From JAGVSR01 sp963742405 (GTDB lineage: Bacteria; Pseudomonadota; Alphaproteobacteria; Rhizobiales; Hyphomicrobiaceae), in the NCBI GenBank assembly GCA_963742405.1, contig CAVUMB010000007.1:310001-374000 (forward strand): a stretch of DNA of 64,000 nt, written 5' to 3'. Numbering within the stretch: position 1 is the first letter of the stretch; the number at the start of each line of letters is the position of its first letter. The notes below the pieces were generated by a model. That model worked only from the letters and a program-made list of their open reading frames with translations. It searched no databases and was not told the DNA's origin. Positions 45,431 to 54,052 of the stretch are shown one piece after another. A program made the position numbers and the translations under genes.

Positions 45431-45823
45431 TTACTTCTTCATCACCAGCGCATCACGAATTTCCTTCAAGTAGACCTCCGACGGCGTCGGCTCGGGAGCA
45501 GCAGCAGCTGGTGCTGTTTTCTTCATTTTGTTGATGGCTTTGACCAGCAAGAAAATCGCAAACGCGGTGATGATGAATTTTATCAGCGCATTGAGAAAAA
45601 CGCCGTACTTGATGAGCACTCCATCATCCGTCGGTGTTGGCAGCGTCACGGCGAGGGAGGAAAAGTCCACCCCGGCCATCATGTAACCGATCGGCGGCAT
45701 GATGATGTTTTCGACCAACGTCGACACGATCGGTGCAAAAGCTGCTCCCATGATGACACCGATGGCAAGGTCGACGACATTGCCCCGCATCGCAAAGTCG
45801 CGAAATTCCTGAATGACACCCAT
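45431..45823 (-). CDS. mscL: Large-conductance mechanosensitive channel
   Basis: MscL is the pressure-release channel against hypo-osmotic shock. The 130-residue protein has the N-terminal helix E-F-R-D-F-A-M-R-G-N-V-V-D-L-A-I-G-V-I-M-G-A-A-F (pore-lining TM1), the P-P-I-G periplasmic start, the TM2 helix K-Y-G-V-F-L-N-A-L-I-K-F-I-I-T-A-F-A-I-F-L-L-V-K-A and the charged C-terminal bundle. Confidence 0.96.
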   Translation of the reverse strand: MGVIQEFRDFAMRGNVVDLAIGVIMGAAFAPIVSTLVENIIMPPIGYMMAGVDFSSLAVTLPTPTDDGVLIKYGVFLNALIKFIITAFAIFLLVKAINKMKKTAPAAAAPEPTPSEVYLKEIRDALVMKK

Positions 45824-46167
45824 ACTGTTCTTCCCCGTTGTTGACCGGCCTGCGGTTCACCCCTGCCAACTTTTGGCCAAACGGCGCCGCCGCGCGTCCG
45901 CCGCCCAAGCGGGCGACTCGCCAGCCGGACGATAGGCAACCTGATCCGCCCGCACAATCCTGGCCGAACCGTTCATTTAATCGCGCATTGGAAATATGTT
46001 TCAGGGCGCCATGAACAATGCGATCGGTGGCCCCGCGACCGGCGGCGGGTCCGCACCGACAAACTTACGACGAAAACCTGCTGGCACTCTGTCGCCCGTG
46101 CGCTAGACAGACAGGAACGTATAAGGTCAGCCGCGCCGGGATTCGCTGCGGTAAGGGGGATGCCTGC
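45824..46167. other. Intergenic region upstream of the symporter pair
   Basis: These 344 bases separate divergent mscL and the DUF4212 gene. They are GC-rich, with no convincing gene on either strand and no terminator. The rightward promoter for the symporter operon must lie here. GGTAAGGGGG is the ribosome-binding site before 46168. Confidence 0.45.
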
Positions 46168-46428
46168 ATGATTGAACGAAGAGAACGCAAACCATATTGG
46201 CGCCATACCAAGTGGCAGATGTTTGCCAGCCTGATCCCGTTCTTTGCCGTCATCATCATTCTCCCGCTGTACGCCGAGCGGCTCAACTCCAACAAGTTTC
46301 TCGGCTTTCCGCTCGGCTACTTCCTGGCAGCCCACGGTCTTGTGTTGATCGCAGTGATCACGGTCGCAAGTTTCGTGCGCCAGCAAGACGCCATTGATCA
46401 CTGGCACGGCGCCCACGAGGACAACTGA
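46168..46428 (+). CDS. DUF4212 small subunit of a sodium:solute symporter
   Basis: This 86-residue protein has two membrane helices (W-Q-M-F-A-S-L-I-P-F-F-A-V-I-I-I-L-P-L-Y and Y-F-L-A-A-H-G-L-V-L-I-A-V-I-T-V). It opens with basic W-R-H-T-K-W residues typical of DUF4212. These proteins are always encoded directly before an SSS-family transporter, as here (stop 4 bp before the next ATG). They are thought to be an accessory subunit. Confidence 0.88.
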   Translation: MIERRERKPYWRHTKWQMFASLIPFFAVIIILPLYAERLNSNKFLGFPLGYFLAAHGLVLIAVITVASFVRQQDAIDHWHGAHEDN

Positions 46429-46432
46429 GGCG

Positions 46433-48271
46433 ATGGCGGCAATTTCCCCATCCCGCGCCGTCAATCCGCGGCTCGGTTCCTACTTCGGCGTGTTCCTCAG
46501 CGGCTTTGCATCGATCGCGCTGCTGAGCCTCATCCTGCATGGTCTGGGGATCGACAACAGCCTCTTAAGCCTCGCCATGCTGCTGGGTCCAATCGCACTC
46601 TATGCCGGCATCGGCGCTGCAACCCATTCCTCCGACGCACTTGATTTTTTTGCTGCCGGACGCCGCGTTCCCGCTTTTTTCAACGGCCTCGTTCTCGCGA
46701 TGTCGGCCTTCGGCGCGACCGGCCTCGTGGCCCTGACTGGACTTTTCTTTCTTGTTGGCTTCGACGCGCTCTTCATCGCCATCGGTGCGCTGGGCGGCTT
46801 CGTCATCATGGCCGTAATGCTGGCGCCGTTTCTACGCAAGTTTGGAGCGTTCACGATCCCAAGTTATCTCGGCCGGAGGTTCGAGAGCCGGCCGCTGCGA
46901 CTGGCCGCGGCATTGGTCGTCGTCGTGCCATTGTTGATGATCCTGTCCGCCGAACTGCGGTTCGCCGCCGAAGCCGCCGTCCTGCTGTCGGGCTGGAGTC
47001 ACGGCCAGGCTTTTCTCGCGTTGTTCCTCGTTCTCATCGCCACGCTGATCCCCGGCGGCATGCGCTCCATGACCTGGACAGGCGTGGCGCAAAGCTTGGC
47101 CGCGTTTTTTGCCATCATGGTGCCGGTCATTATCGTAGCCGCGATTGTGACCACCATGCCGGTGCCGCAGTTGACCCACGGGCCCGTTCTGCGCGCTATC
47201 GGCCGCAACGAAGCCATCCAGGGCTTGCCCATCATTTTACCGCCCGCCCTCGCATTCGACCTGCCCGGACCTGAAATGCAGCCGATCATGAAACGATTTG
47301 CCGATCCGTTCGGAGCGCTGGGACCGGCTGCATTCGTTCTCGGTACCCTCTCGATGATCGCCGGCATCGCCTCCGCACCCTGGCTCTTGCCGCGCCTCGC
47401 CGCGGCGCCGGGCGTCTATGAGGCTCGCAAGACGCTCGGCTGGGCCACATTCATCTTCGGCGTCGCGATGTTGACGACCGCCTCCGTCGCCGTGTTCATG
47501 CGGCATTTCCTGATGAATCTCATCGCGATCCCAGGTCCCGCCATTGTGCCGCCTTGGCTGGCCGAACTTGCCAAGCGCGGTTTTGCCAGCATCACCGAAA
47601 CCGGCACCCAGTTCACGACGTCGAGCATCAGTTTTGCCCGCGACAGCGTCATCTTGAGCCTTCCGGTCGCAGCCGAACTGCCGCCTATGCTTCTCGATCT
47701 GACGCTCGCTGCGATTGTAGCCGGTGGGTTGGTGACGGCCAGTGCCGCCGTCACGTCGCTTGGCCATGTTCTTTCCGAAGATCTCCTGTTCGGCCGAACA
47801 TGGGATCCTCCGCACGGGGCCTATCGCATTCACGCCGGCCGTGGCGGGATCGTGATGGCCGCAGCGGCAGGCATCCTCGCGGCCGCCTTCGTCACGACCG
47901 ATCCGCTTCGCGTCGTCCTGTGCGCGCTGGCAATCAGCGGATCGGCATTATTTCCGGTTTTGCTGTTGTCCATCTGGTGGAAGCGGATGAATGCGTTCGG
48001 CGCCATGGCCGGCGTTTTGACCGGGGGCCTGGTTGCTGCTTTCGCCATCGCCGGGGGGCAGGGAGCCGATGCGACGCTGTCCAGCGCTCTGGCGTCCATC
48101 GTCGGCATACCGGCCGCCTTTGCGGCTGTCTTCGCGGTGACTTTCGCGACCCCGCCGCCAAGCCGTCATGTGCTCGAACTGGTCCGTGATCTCCGCGTCC
48201 CGGGCGGCGAAATTCTCTATGATCGCGAAATGCGCACTCAGCGGCTCAAGAAGCAGCGCCAACTTGGCTGA
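46433..48271 (+). CDS. Sodium:solute symporter family protein (ActP-like)
   Basis: This 612-residue transporter has 13 or more membrane helices. Landmarks are the D-F-F-A-A-G-R-R-V-P-A-F-F-N-G segment, the F-T-I-P-S-Y-L-G-R-R-F motif, and T-A-S-A-A-V-T-S-L-G-H-V-L-S-E-D. The last resembles the sodium site and signature of acetate/pyruvate-type SSS carriers that pair with DUF4212 (VC_2705-like). The ATG at 46433 is chosen over 46394, which lies inside the DUF4212 gene. An organic acid (acetate or another short acid) is the likely cargo by family. Confidence 0.86.
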   Translation: MAAISPSRAVNPRLGSYFGVFLSGFASIALLSLILHGLGIDNSLLSLAMLLGPIALYAGIGAATHSSDALDFFAAGRRVPAFFNGLVLAMSAFGATGLVALTGLFFLVGFDALFIAIGALGGFVIMAVMLAPFLRKFGAFTIPSYLGRRFESRPLRLAAALVVVVPLLMILSAELRFAAEAAVLLSGWSHGQAFLALFLVLIATLIPGGMRSMTWTGVAQSLAAFFAIMVPVIIVAAIVTTMPVPQLTHGPVLRAIGRNEAIQGLPIILPPALAFDLPGPEMQPIMKRFADPFGALGPAAFVLGTLSMIAGIASAPWLLPRLAAAPGVYEARKTLGWATFIFGVAMLTTASVAVFMRHFLMNLIAIPGPAIVPPWLAELAKRGFASITETGTQFTTSSISFARDSVILSLPVAAELPPMLLDLTLAAIVAGGLVTASAAVTSLGHVLSEDLLFGRTWDPPHGAYRIHAGRGGIVMAAAAGILAAAFVTTDPLRVVLCALAISGSALFPVLLLSIWWKRMNAFGAMAGVLTGGLVAAFAIAGGQGADATLSSALASIVGIPAAFAAVFAVTFATPPPSRHVLELVRDLRVPGGEILYDREMRTQRLKKQRQLG

Positions 48272-48478
48272 TAACGCTGCCAAAGCGCAGTCTTTTCCGG
48301 TAGCTTCTGGACTGCGAACCTCCTACTTAGGTCGCACAGACACGCCTTTCGTTGCTGACGCAAGGCGTCGTCGTTCAACAGCGCGATGGATAGGCACGGC
48401 GATGCCGCCGGTCTGCCGAATGGTTCAACAGATGACGATCGATCGGCCGACTGTCGGACACATGCGGGAGACCCTGTC

Positions 48479-49156
48479 ATGATGCCGGTCACGTCTGGCG
48501 CGCCCGTCCGCACGGCGGGTCAAAAGCCGCGCATCCTTGTTGCCGACAAAAATCCTGTTGTCCGCACCGGACTTGCCGAACTCATCGCGCGCGACGGCCG
48601 CTTCGACATCATCAGCACGGTCGCGACCGGCGGCGCGTTCATCGCCTCCTGTGTCGAGCAGCAAATTGATATCGGCCTGATCGGGTGGTCACTGCCCGAC
48701 ATGACCGGTGGCGATGTGCTTGAAGTTTTAAAGCGCCGCCAGATCTCCACGCGGGTGATCATTTACACCGGCGAATCGGTGTCCGATGTGCTGCGCCAAA
48801 CGATCAAATCCGGAGCGTGGGGATTCATCTCGAAAAGCGACGAGCCGCCGGTCCTGCTCGATACTATCTCATGGGTCGCTCGCGGCCGGCTTTGCTTCCC
48901 CTATGTCGATCTCGAAACCCTATCGCAAGATCCGTTGGAAATGCTCACCTCGCGTGAGCGCGAACTTCTCGCAGCACTCGCCAACGGTTGGTCCAATCTT
49001 CAAATAGCCTCCCGCATCGGCATTTCGCGCAATACGGTCAAATACCACCTGAAAAATCTGTACGACAAACTGGGCGTCAACAATCGCGCAATGGCGGTTG
49101 CGCTCTACATGTCCAAGACCTCGCGCAGTCCGCTGCAGGATACGACAGCCGGGTAG
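48479..49156 (+). CDS. LuxR-type regulator with a degenerate receiver domain
   Basis: This 225-residue NarL/FixJ-type protein has a receiver-like domain (about 18-135) and a LuxR helix-turn-helix (about 155-215, L-T-S-R-E-R-E-L-L-A-A-L-A-N-G and R-N-T-V-K-Y-H-L-K-N-L). The phospho-acceptor position is Gly69 (L-I-G-W-S-L-P) instead of Asp, and the acidic pair is D23-K24. T97 and K119 remain. It therefore cannot be phosphorylated in the usual way. GGGAG precedes ATG 48479. It sits 290 bp upstream of the serine-cycle operon in the same direction and is a candidate regulator of it. Confidence 0.83.
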   Translation: MMPVTSGAPVRTAGQKPRILVADKNPVVRTGLAELIARDGRFDIISTVATGGAFIASCVEQQIDIGLIGWSLPDMTGGDVLEVLKRRQISTRVIIYTGESVSDVLRQTIKSGAWGFISKSDEPPVLLDTISWVARGRLCFPYVDLETLSQDPLEMLTSRERELLAALANGWSNLQIASRIGISRNTVKYHLKNLYDKLGVNNRAMAVALYMSKTSRSPLQDTTAG

Positions 49157-49446
49157 GGTATTCGCTACCCAATCGGATGGTGATGAGCCACTCCTGCCCG
49201 GTTTGTGCCCCACCCATCTGAGCCGCGATTATCGCCGCGCGGGTATTGTGACGCCCTAAGCAATCGTGAATGTTGCGCGCCACCAACCGATGGTAAGCGA
49301 AGGGGCCTGATCGAGCCCCGGAGCAATGCCGCGGCCCGGCAGAATTTATCACCTGCAGCGAATGCCGCGCCTGAAAGCGTCCTTGAAGAGACGCTCGACT
49401 ACGCGACCCCGCCGCGAGTTTCGAACGACCGACTGGAGGAAATATC

Positions 49447-50652
49447 ATGTCCGTCACGCCGCATCTCTTTATCCCCGGCCCGACCACCATTCCCGACGCT
49501 GTCCGCATGGCCATGAACGTGCCCATGATCGACATGCGCTCGGCGGAGTATCCCAAGCTGACGCTGCCGATCTTCGAAGACATGAAGAAGGTCTTCAAGA
49601 TGAAGGATGGCCGGGTCTTCATTTTCCCGTCATCGGGCACCGGCGCATGGGAATCGGCGATCCAGAACACTCTGAAGCCGGGCGACAAGGTTCTCATGAG
49701 CCGCTTCGGTCAGTTCTCGCTTCTCTGGGTGGACATGGCCGAACGTCTCGGTCTCAAGGTCGAATTGTGCGACGAAGAATGGGGCACAGGTGTTCCGCTC
49801 GAAAAGTATGCCGACATCCTCGCCAAGGATAAGGCGCACGAGATCAAGGCCGTCTTTGCAACGCATAACGAAACGGCAACCGGCGTTACCTCGGACATCG
49901 CCGGCGTCCGCAAGGCGCTCGATGCAGCTAAGCACCCGGCTCTGCTGTTTGTCGACAGCGTCTCCGGCCTGGGCTCGCTTGACATGCGCATGAGCGAGTG
50001 GGGCGTTGATTGCTGCGTTTCCGGTTCGCAGAAGGGCTTCATGCTGCCAACCGGCCTCGGCATCCTTGCCGTCAGCCAGAAGGCGCTCGACGCCAACAAG
50101 GCGAACGGTGGCATGGCCCGCTGCTTCTTTGCCTGGGAAGACCACATCAAGACGAACGATCTCGGCTACTTCCCCTACACGCCGGCCACGCAGCTTTTGC
50201 AGGGCCTTCGCTGCTCGCTCGATCTGATCTTCGCCGAAGGCCTCGACAACGTGTTCGCCCGCCATCACCGCCTTGCCACCGGCGTTCGCGCAGCAGTCGA
50301 CGCCTGGGGCCTCAAGCTCTGCGCCAAGGAACCGAAGTGGCACTCCGACACCGTGTCGGCCATCCTCGCTCCCGAAGGCATCGATAGCGCCGGCATCGTG
50401 AAGACGGCCTACTACCGTTACAACACGTCGCTCGGTGTCGGCCTCAACAAGGTCGCCGGCCGCGTCTTCCGCATCGGTCATCTCGGTGCATTGGACGAGT
50501 TCATGGTTGGCGGCGTACTCTTCGCCGTCGAAATGACGCTGAAAGATTGCGGTGTTCCGGTGAAGTTCGGTTCGGGCACGGGTGCTGCAGCCGAATACTT
50601 CAACAAGACGGCCACCAAGGCCGCCGAGCTGCCGAAGGCCAAGGCTGCCTGA
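49447..50652 (+). CDS. sgaA: Serine-glyoxylate aminotransferase
   Basis: This PLP enzyme transfers the amino group of serine to glyoxylate, making hydroxypyruvate and regenerating glycine, a key serine-cycle step. The 401-residue class V aminotransferase shows P-G-P-T-T-I-P-D-A-V, S-S-G-T-G-A-W-E, H-N-E-T-A-T-G-V, V-D-S-V-S-G-L-G and the PLP-binding Lys in S-G-S-Q-K-G-F-M. It starts 7 bases after a strong GGAGGA site. It is the first gene of the operon sgaA-mcl-mtkA-mtkB-ppc, which ends in a terminator at 56986. Confidence 0.95.
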   Translation: MSVTPHLFIPGPTTIPDAVRMAMNVPMIDMRSAEYPKLTLPIFEDMKKVFKMKDGRVFIFPSSGTGAWESAIQNTLKPGDKVLMSRFGQFSLLWVDMAERLGLKVELCDEEWGTGVPLEKYADILAKDKAHEIKAVFATHNETATGVTSDIAGVRKALDAAKHPALLFVDSVSGLGSLDMRMSEWGVDCCVSGSQKGFMLPTGLGILAVSQKALDANKANGGMARCFFAWEDHIKTNDLGYFPYTPATQLLQGLRCSLDLIFAEGLDNVFARHHRLATGVRAAVDAWGLKLCAKEPKWHSDTVSAILAPEGIDSAGIVKTAYYRYNTSLGVGLNKVAGRVFRIGHLGALDEFMVGGVLFAVEMTLKDCGVPVKFGSGTGAAAEYFNKTATKAAELPKAKAA

Positions 50653-50793
50653 TTGAATACGGCGGTGCCCGGTTGACGGGCGCCGCCGGTCTGCTTCCTG
50701 CGACCTGCCTCTCCGGCCCGGCTTGACCGGATCGTCGAATGGGGCGCGTCCATCGCTCTTATCAAAATTTGCAAGACAACGAGGAAACGTCCG

Positions 50794-51741
50794 ATGAGCT
50801 TCACTCTTTATCCGCTCAAGCAGCAGCGCCTGCAGCGCTCCGAGCTCGCCGTCCCCGGCTCCAACCCGACGATGATCGAGAAGGCGCTCGTCAGCGCCGC
50901 CGACTATGTGTTCCTCGACTGCGAAGACGCTGTCGCGCCGCCGGATAAGGAACAGGCCCGCAAGAACATCATCCAGGCTCTGAACGATCTTGACTGGAAG
51001 GGCCACGGCAAGACGGTGTCGGTTCGCATCAACGGCCTCGACACCCACTACTGCTATCGCGACGTCGTCGACATCGTTGAGCAGGCCGGATCCAAGCTGG
51101 ACACGATCCTGATCCCCAAGGTTGGCGTCCCGGCCGACGTCTATGCCATTGAAACGATCGTCAGCCAGATCGAGGAAGCCAAGAAGCTGCCGCACAAGAT
51201 CGGCACCGAAGCACTTATCGAAACGCCGCTCGGCATGGCCAATGTCGAGGCCATCGCATCGGCCAACAGCCGCCTCGAAGCGATGCATTTCGGCGTCGCC
51301 GACTACGCCGCCTTCAACAAGGCCCGTACGGTTGTCATCGGCGGTTTGAACCCAGACTATCCTGGCGACCAGTGGCACTTCGCCCTGTCGCGCATGACGG
51401 TCGCTTGCCGCGCCTACGGCTTGCGCCCGATCGACGGACCGTTCGGTGACTTCTCCGATCCCGCCGGCTACACCGCCGGTGCCAAGCGCGCGGCCGCTCT
51501 GGGTATTGAAGGCAAGTGGGCCATTCATCCCACGCAGATCGAACTCGCCAACGCCGTGTTCTCGCCGACTGCCGCCGAGGTCGACAAAGCCAAGCGCATC
51601 ATTGTCGCTTTGAAGGAAGCTGAAGCCCAGGGTAAGGGCGCGGCCTCGCTCGACGGCAAGATGATCGACGCAGCGTCCGAGAAGATGGCAAAGAACATCC
51701 TCGTGGTGGCCGAAAAGATCGCTTCGAGCTCGAGCAAGTAA
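50794..51741 (+). CDS. mcl: Malyl-CoA lyase
   Basis: This enzyme cleaves malyl-CoA to acetyl-CoA and glyoxylate, closing the serine cycle. The 315-residue CitE-type TIM barrel has R-S-E-L-A-V-P-G-S-N-P, the metal-site F-L-D-C-E-D-A-V-A-P-P-D-K, R-I-N-G-L-D-T, L-I-E-T-P-L-G and K-W-A-I-H-P-T-Q. Length and motifs match the Methylobacterium/Hyphomicrobium type rather than the shorter CitE. GAGGAAA lies before the ATG. It precedes mtkA by 43 bp. Confidence 0.95.
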   Translation: MSFTLYPLKQQRLQRSELAVPGSNPTMIEKALVSAADYVFLDCEDAVAPPDKEQARKNIIQALNDLDWKGHGKTVSVRINGLDTHYCYRDVVDIVEQAGSKLDTILIPKVGVPADVYAIETIVSQIEEAKKLPHKIGTEALIETPLGMANVEAIASANSRLEAMHFGVADYAAFNKARTVVIGGLNPDYPGDQWHFALSRMTVACRAYGLRPIDGPFGDFSDPAGYTAGAKRAAALGIEGKWAIHPTQIELANAVFSPTAAEVDKAKRIIVALKEAEAQGKGAASLDGKMIDAASEKMAKNILVVAEKIASSSSK

Positions 51742-51784
51742 AACAGAAACGAACGGCTGAATTCGATCCAGGAGGTCCCGAACG

Positions 51785-52954
51785 ATGGACATTCACGAAT
51801 ACCAAGCCAAGGAGCTGCTGTCGCGGTTCGGCGTCACCGTCCCGCGCGGCGGTCTGGCTTATAGCCCCGAACAGGCCGTCTATCGCGCCAACGAGATTGG
51901 TGGCGCGAAGTGGGCCGTGAAAGCGCAGATCCATTCCGGTGCCCGCGGTAAGGCCGGTGGCATCAAGCTGTGCCGTTCGGACAACGAAATCGAAGAAGCG
52001 GCCGAGTCTCTGCTCGGCCGCCGCCTCGTCACTAACCAGACGGGCCCGCAAGGTAAACTCGTTTCCCGCCTCTACATTGAAGAGGCGACCGACATCGACA
52101 AGGAGATCTACCTTTCCTTCGTCATGGACCGGGCGGCGGAGCGTATCGTGGTCGTTGCCTCCGCCGCGGGCGGTATGGACATCGAAGAGATCTCCCACAG
52201 CCGCCCCGATACTCTGATCAAGGTGGAGGTCGACCCCGCTGTCGGCATGCAGGCATTTCAAGCGCGTGAAGTCGCCTTCGGCCTCGGCATCGAACCCGAG
52301 CTGATCTCCAAGATGGAGCGCACCATCCTGGGCGCCTATCGCGCTTTCCGCGACCTGGACGCGTCCATGGTCGAAATCAACCCGCTCGTCATCACCAAGC
52401 AGAAGAATGTCGTGGCGCTCGACGCCAAGATGAGCTTCGACGAGAACGCGCTGTTCCGCCGCCCGCAGATCGCGGAATTGCGCGACAAGAGCCAGGAAGA
52501 TCCGCGTGAAACCTACGCCTCGGATCGTGGGCTCGCTTACGTCGGTCTTGACGGCAATATCGGCTGCATCGTCAACGGCGCCGGTCTCGCCATGGCCACC
52601 CTCGATATGATTAAACTGGCCGGCGGCGAACCCGCTAACTTCCTCGACATTGGCGGCGGCGCATCACCCGAGCGCGTCACCAAGTCGTTCAAGGCGGTCC
52701 TGCGCGACAAAAACGTCAAGGCCATCCTGGTCAATGTATTCGCCGGCATTAATCGCTGCGACTGGGTCGCAAAGGGTGTCGTCGATGCGGTCAAGGAACT
52801 CGAGATCAAGATGCCCATCGTCGTCCGTCTCGCCGGCACCAACGTCGAGGAAGGCCGTCGCATCATCGATACCAGCGGTCTGACGGTGATCAGCGCCGAG
52901 TCACTGGCCGACGCGGCTGAGAAAGCCGTTGCCGCCGTGAAGTCCGCAGCTTGA
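51785..52954 (+). CDS. mtkA: Malate-CoA ligase, beta subunit
   Basis: MtkA is the ATP-grasp subunit of malate thiokinase, which makes malyl-CoA from malate, CoA and ATP. The 389-residue sequence begins M-D-I-H-E-Y-Q-A-K-E-L-L and has K-A-Q-I-H-S-G-A-R-G-K-A-G-G, M-V-E-I-N-P-L-V and N-I-L-like V-N-V-F-A-G-I-N-R-C-D. It closely resembles succinyl-CoA synthetase SucC. The location between mcl and ppc decides the malate assignment. Confidence 0.93.
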   Translation: MDIHEYQAKELLSRFGVTVPRGGLAYSPEQAVYRANEIGGAKWAVKAQIHSGARGKAGGIKLCRSDNEIEEAAESLLGRRLVTNQTGPQGKLVSRLYIEEATDIDKEIYLSFVMDRAAERIVVVASAAGGMDIEEISHSRPDTLIKVEVDPAVGMQAFQAREVAFGLGIEPELISKMERTILGAYRAFRDLDASMVEINPLVITKQKNVVALDAKMSFDENALFRRPQIAELRDKSQEDPRETYASDRGLAYVGLDGNIGCIVNGAGLAMATLDMIKLAGGEPANFLDIGGGASPERVTKSFKAVLRDKNVKAILVNVFAGINRCDWVAKGVVDAVKELEIKMPIVVRLAGTNVEEGRRIIDTSGLTVISAESLADAAEKAVAAVKSAA

Positions 52955-52973
52955 GGGAAGAGGAGTAAGTCTC

Positions 52974-53870
52974 ATGGCGATTTTCATCAACGAGAACACC
53001 CCGATTCTCATCCAAGGTTTCACGGGACGTATCGGTACCTTCCACGCGCAGGAAATGATCGACTACGGGTCGAACGTGGTCGGCGGCGTCACACCCGGAA
53101 AAGGCGGCTCCACGCATCTTGGCCGTCCGGTCTTCAACACCGTCAAAGGCGCGGTTCAGGAAACCGGCGCGGAAGCCTCCATTGTCTTCGTGCCACCGCC
53201 TTTCGCGGCCGACGCAATCATGGAAGCCGCCGACGCGGGTATCAAATATTGCGTCTGCATCACCGACGGTATTCCGGCCCAGGACATGATCCGCGTGAAG
53301 CGTTACATGCGCCGCTACAAAAAAGAAAACCGCATGGTTCTTACCGGTCCGAACTGCGCCGGTACGATCTCACCCGGCAAGGCGATGCTCGGCATTATGC
53401 CGGGCCACATCTACATGCCCGGTCGCGTTGGCATCGTCGGGCGGTCCGGCACGCTCGGCTATGAAGCCGCCGCGCAGCTCAAGGACCTTGGCATCGGCGT
53501 CTCGACCTCCGTCGGTATAGGCGGCGATCCGATCAACGGCTCGTCACACCGTGATATCCTCGAGTACTTCGAGAACGATCCAGAGACCGATGCCGTCTTG
53601 ATGATTGGCGAGATCGGCGGCCCGCAGGAAGCCGAAGCCGGGCAATGGGCCCAGGCCAACATGAAAAAACCCGTTGTCGCCTACATCGCGGGTCTGTCGG
53701 CCCCGAAAGGTCGCCGTATGGGCCACGCCGGCGCCATCGTGTCGGCCTTCGGTGAATCGGCTGCCGAAAAGGTTGAATTGCTGAAGGGGTGTGGCGTCAC
53801 CATCGCTGCGACACCCTCTGAAATGGGCGCCACGATTGCCAAGGTCTTGCAAGCCCGTAAGGCCGCTTGA
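52974..53870 (+). CDS. mtkB: Malate-CoA ligase, alpha subunit
   Basis: MtkB is the CoA-binding, phospho-His subunit of malate thiokinase. The 298-residue protein has the CoA fold Q-G-F-T-G-R-I-G-T-F-H-A-Q, G-P-N-C-A-G-T-I-S-P-G, G-I-V-G-R-S-G-T-L, and the active-site His in R-R-M-G-H-A-G-A-I-V. It lies 19 bp after mtkA with GAGGAG upstream. It resembles SucD, and the operon context makes it MtkB. Confidence 0.93.
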   Translation: MAIFINENTPILIQGFTGRIGTFHAQEMIDYGSNVVGGVTPGKGGSTHLGRPVFNTVKGAVQETGAEASIVFVPPPFAADAIMEAADAGIKYCVCITDGIPAQDMIRVKRYMRRYKKENRMVLTGPNCAGTISPGKAMLGIMPGHIYMPGRVGIVGRSGTLGYEAAAQLKDLGIGVSTSVGIGGDPINGSSHRDILEYFENDPETDAVLMIGEIGGPQEAEAGQWAQANMKKPVVAYIAGLSAPKGRRMGHAGAIVSAFGESAAEKVELLKGCGVTIAATPSEMGATIAKVLQARKAA

Positions 53871-54052
53871 CCAACGGCGCGAAACGCGTCTGACACATCC
53901 GCTGTCCGCAACCCGCAAAGGGCTGCGGGCGGCCAATAATGAGCCAGCAGTCGGGCCAGCGAGCCGTTCAAGATCTTGCCGGTGCGGGAGTATCGACCTT
54001 ACTCTCGGTGGCGAAGCCTGATCTGGCCTGTCCCCACTTGGAGGAATGTCGC

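Noticed and set aside
49630..51792. A 720-codon open frame on the minus strand opposite sgaA and mcl
   Set aside because: Antisense open frames are common in GC-rich codon-biased genes. Its residues (Arg, Asp, Val, Gly-rich) show no domain, and the opposite strand is clearly coding.
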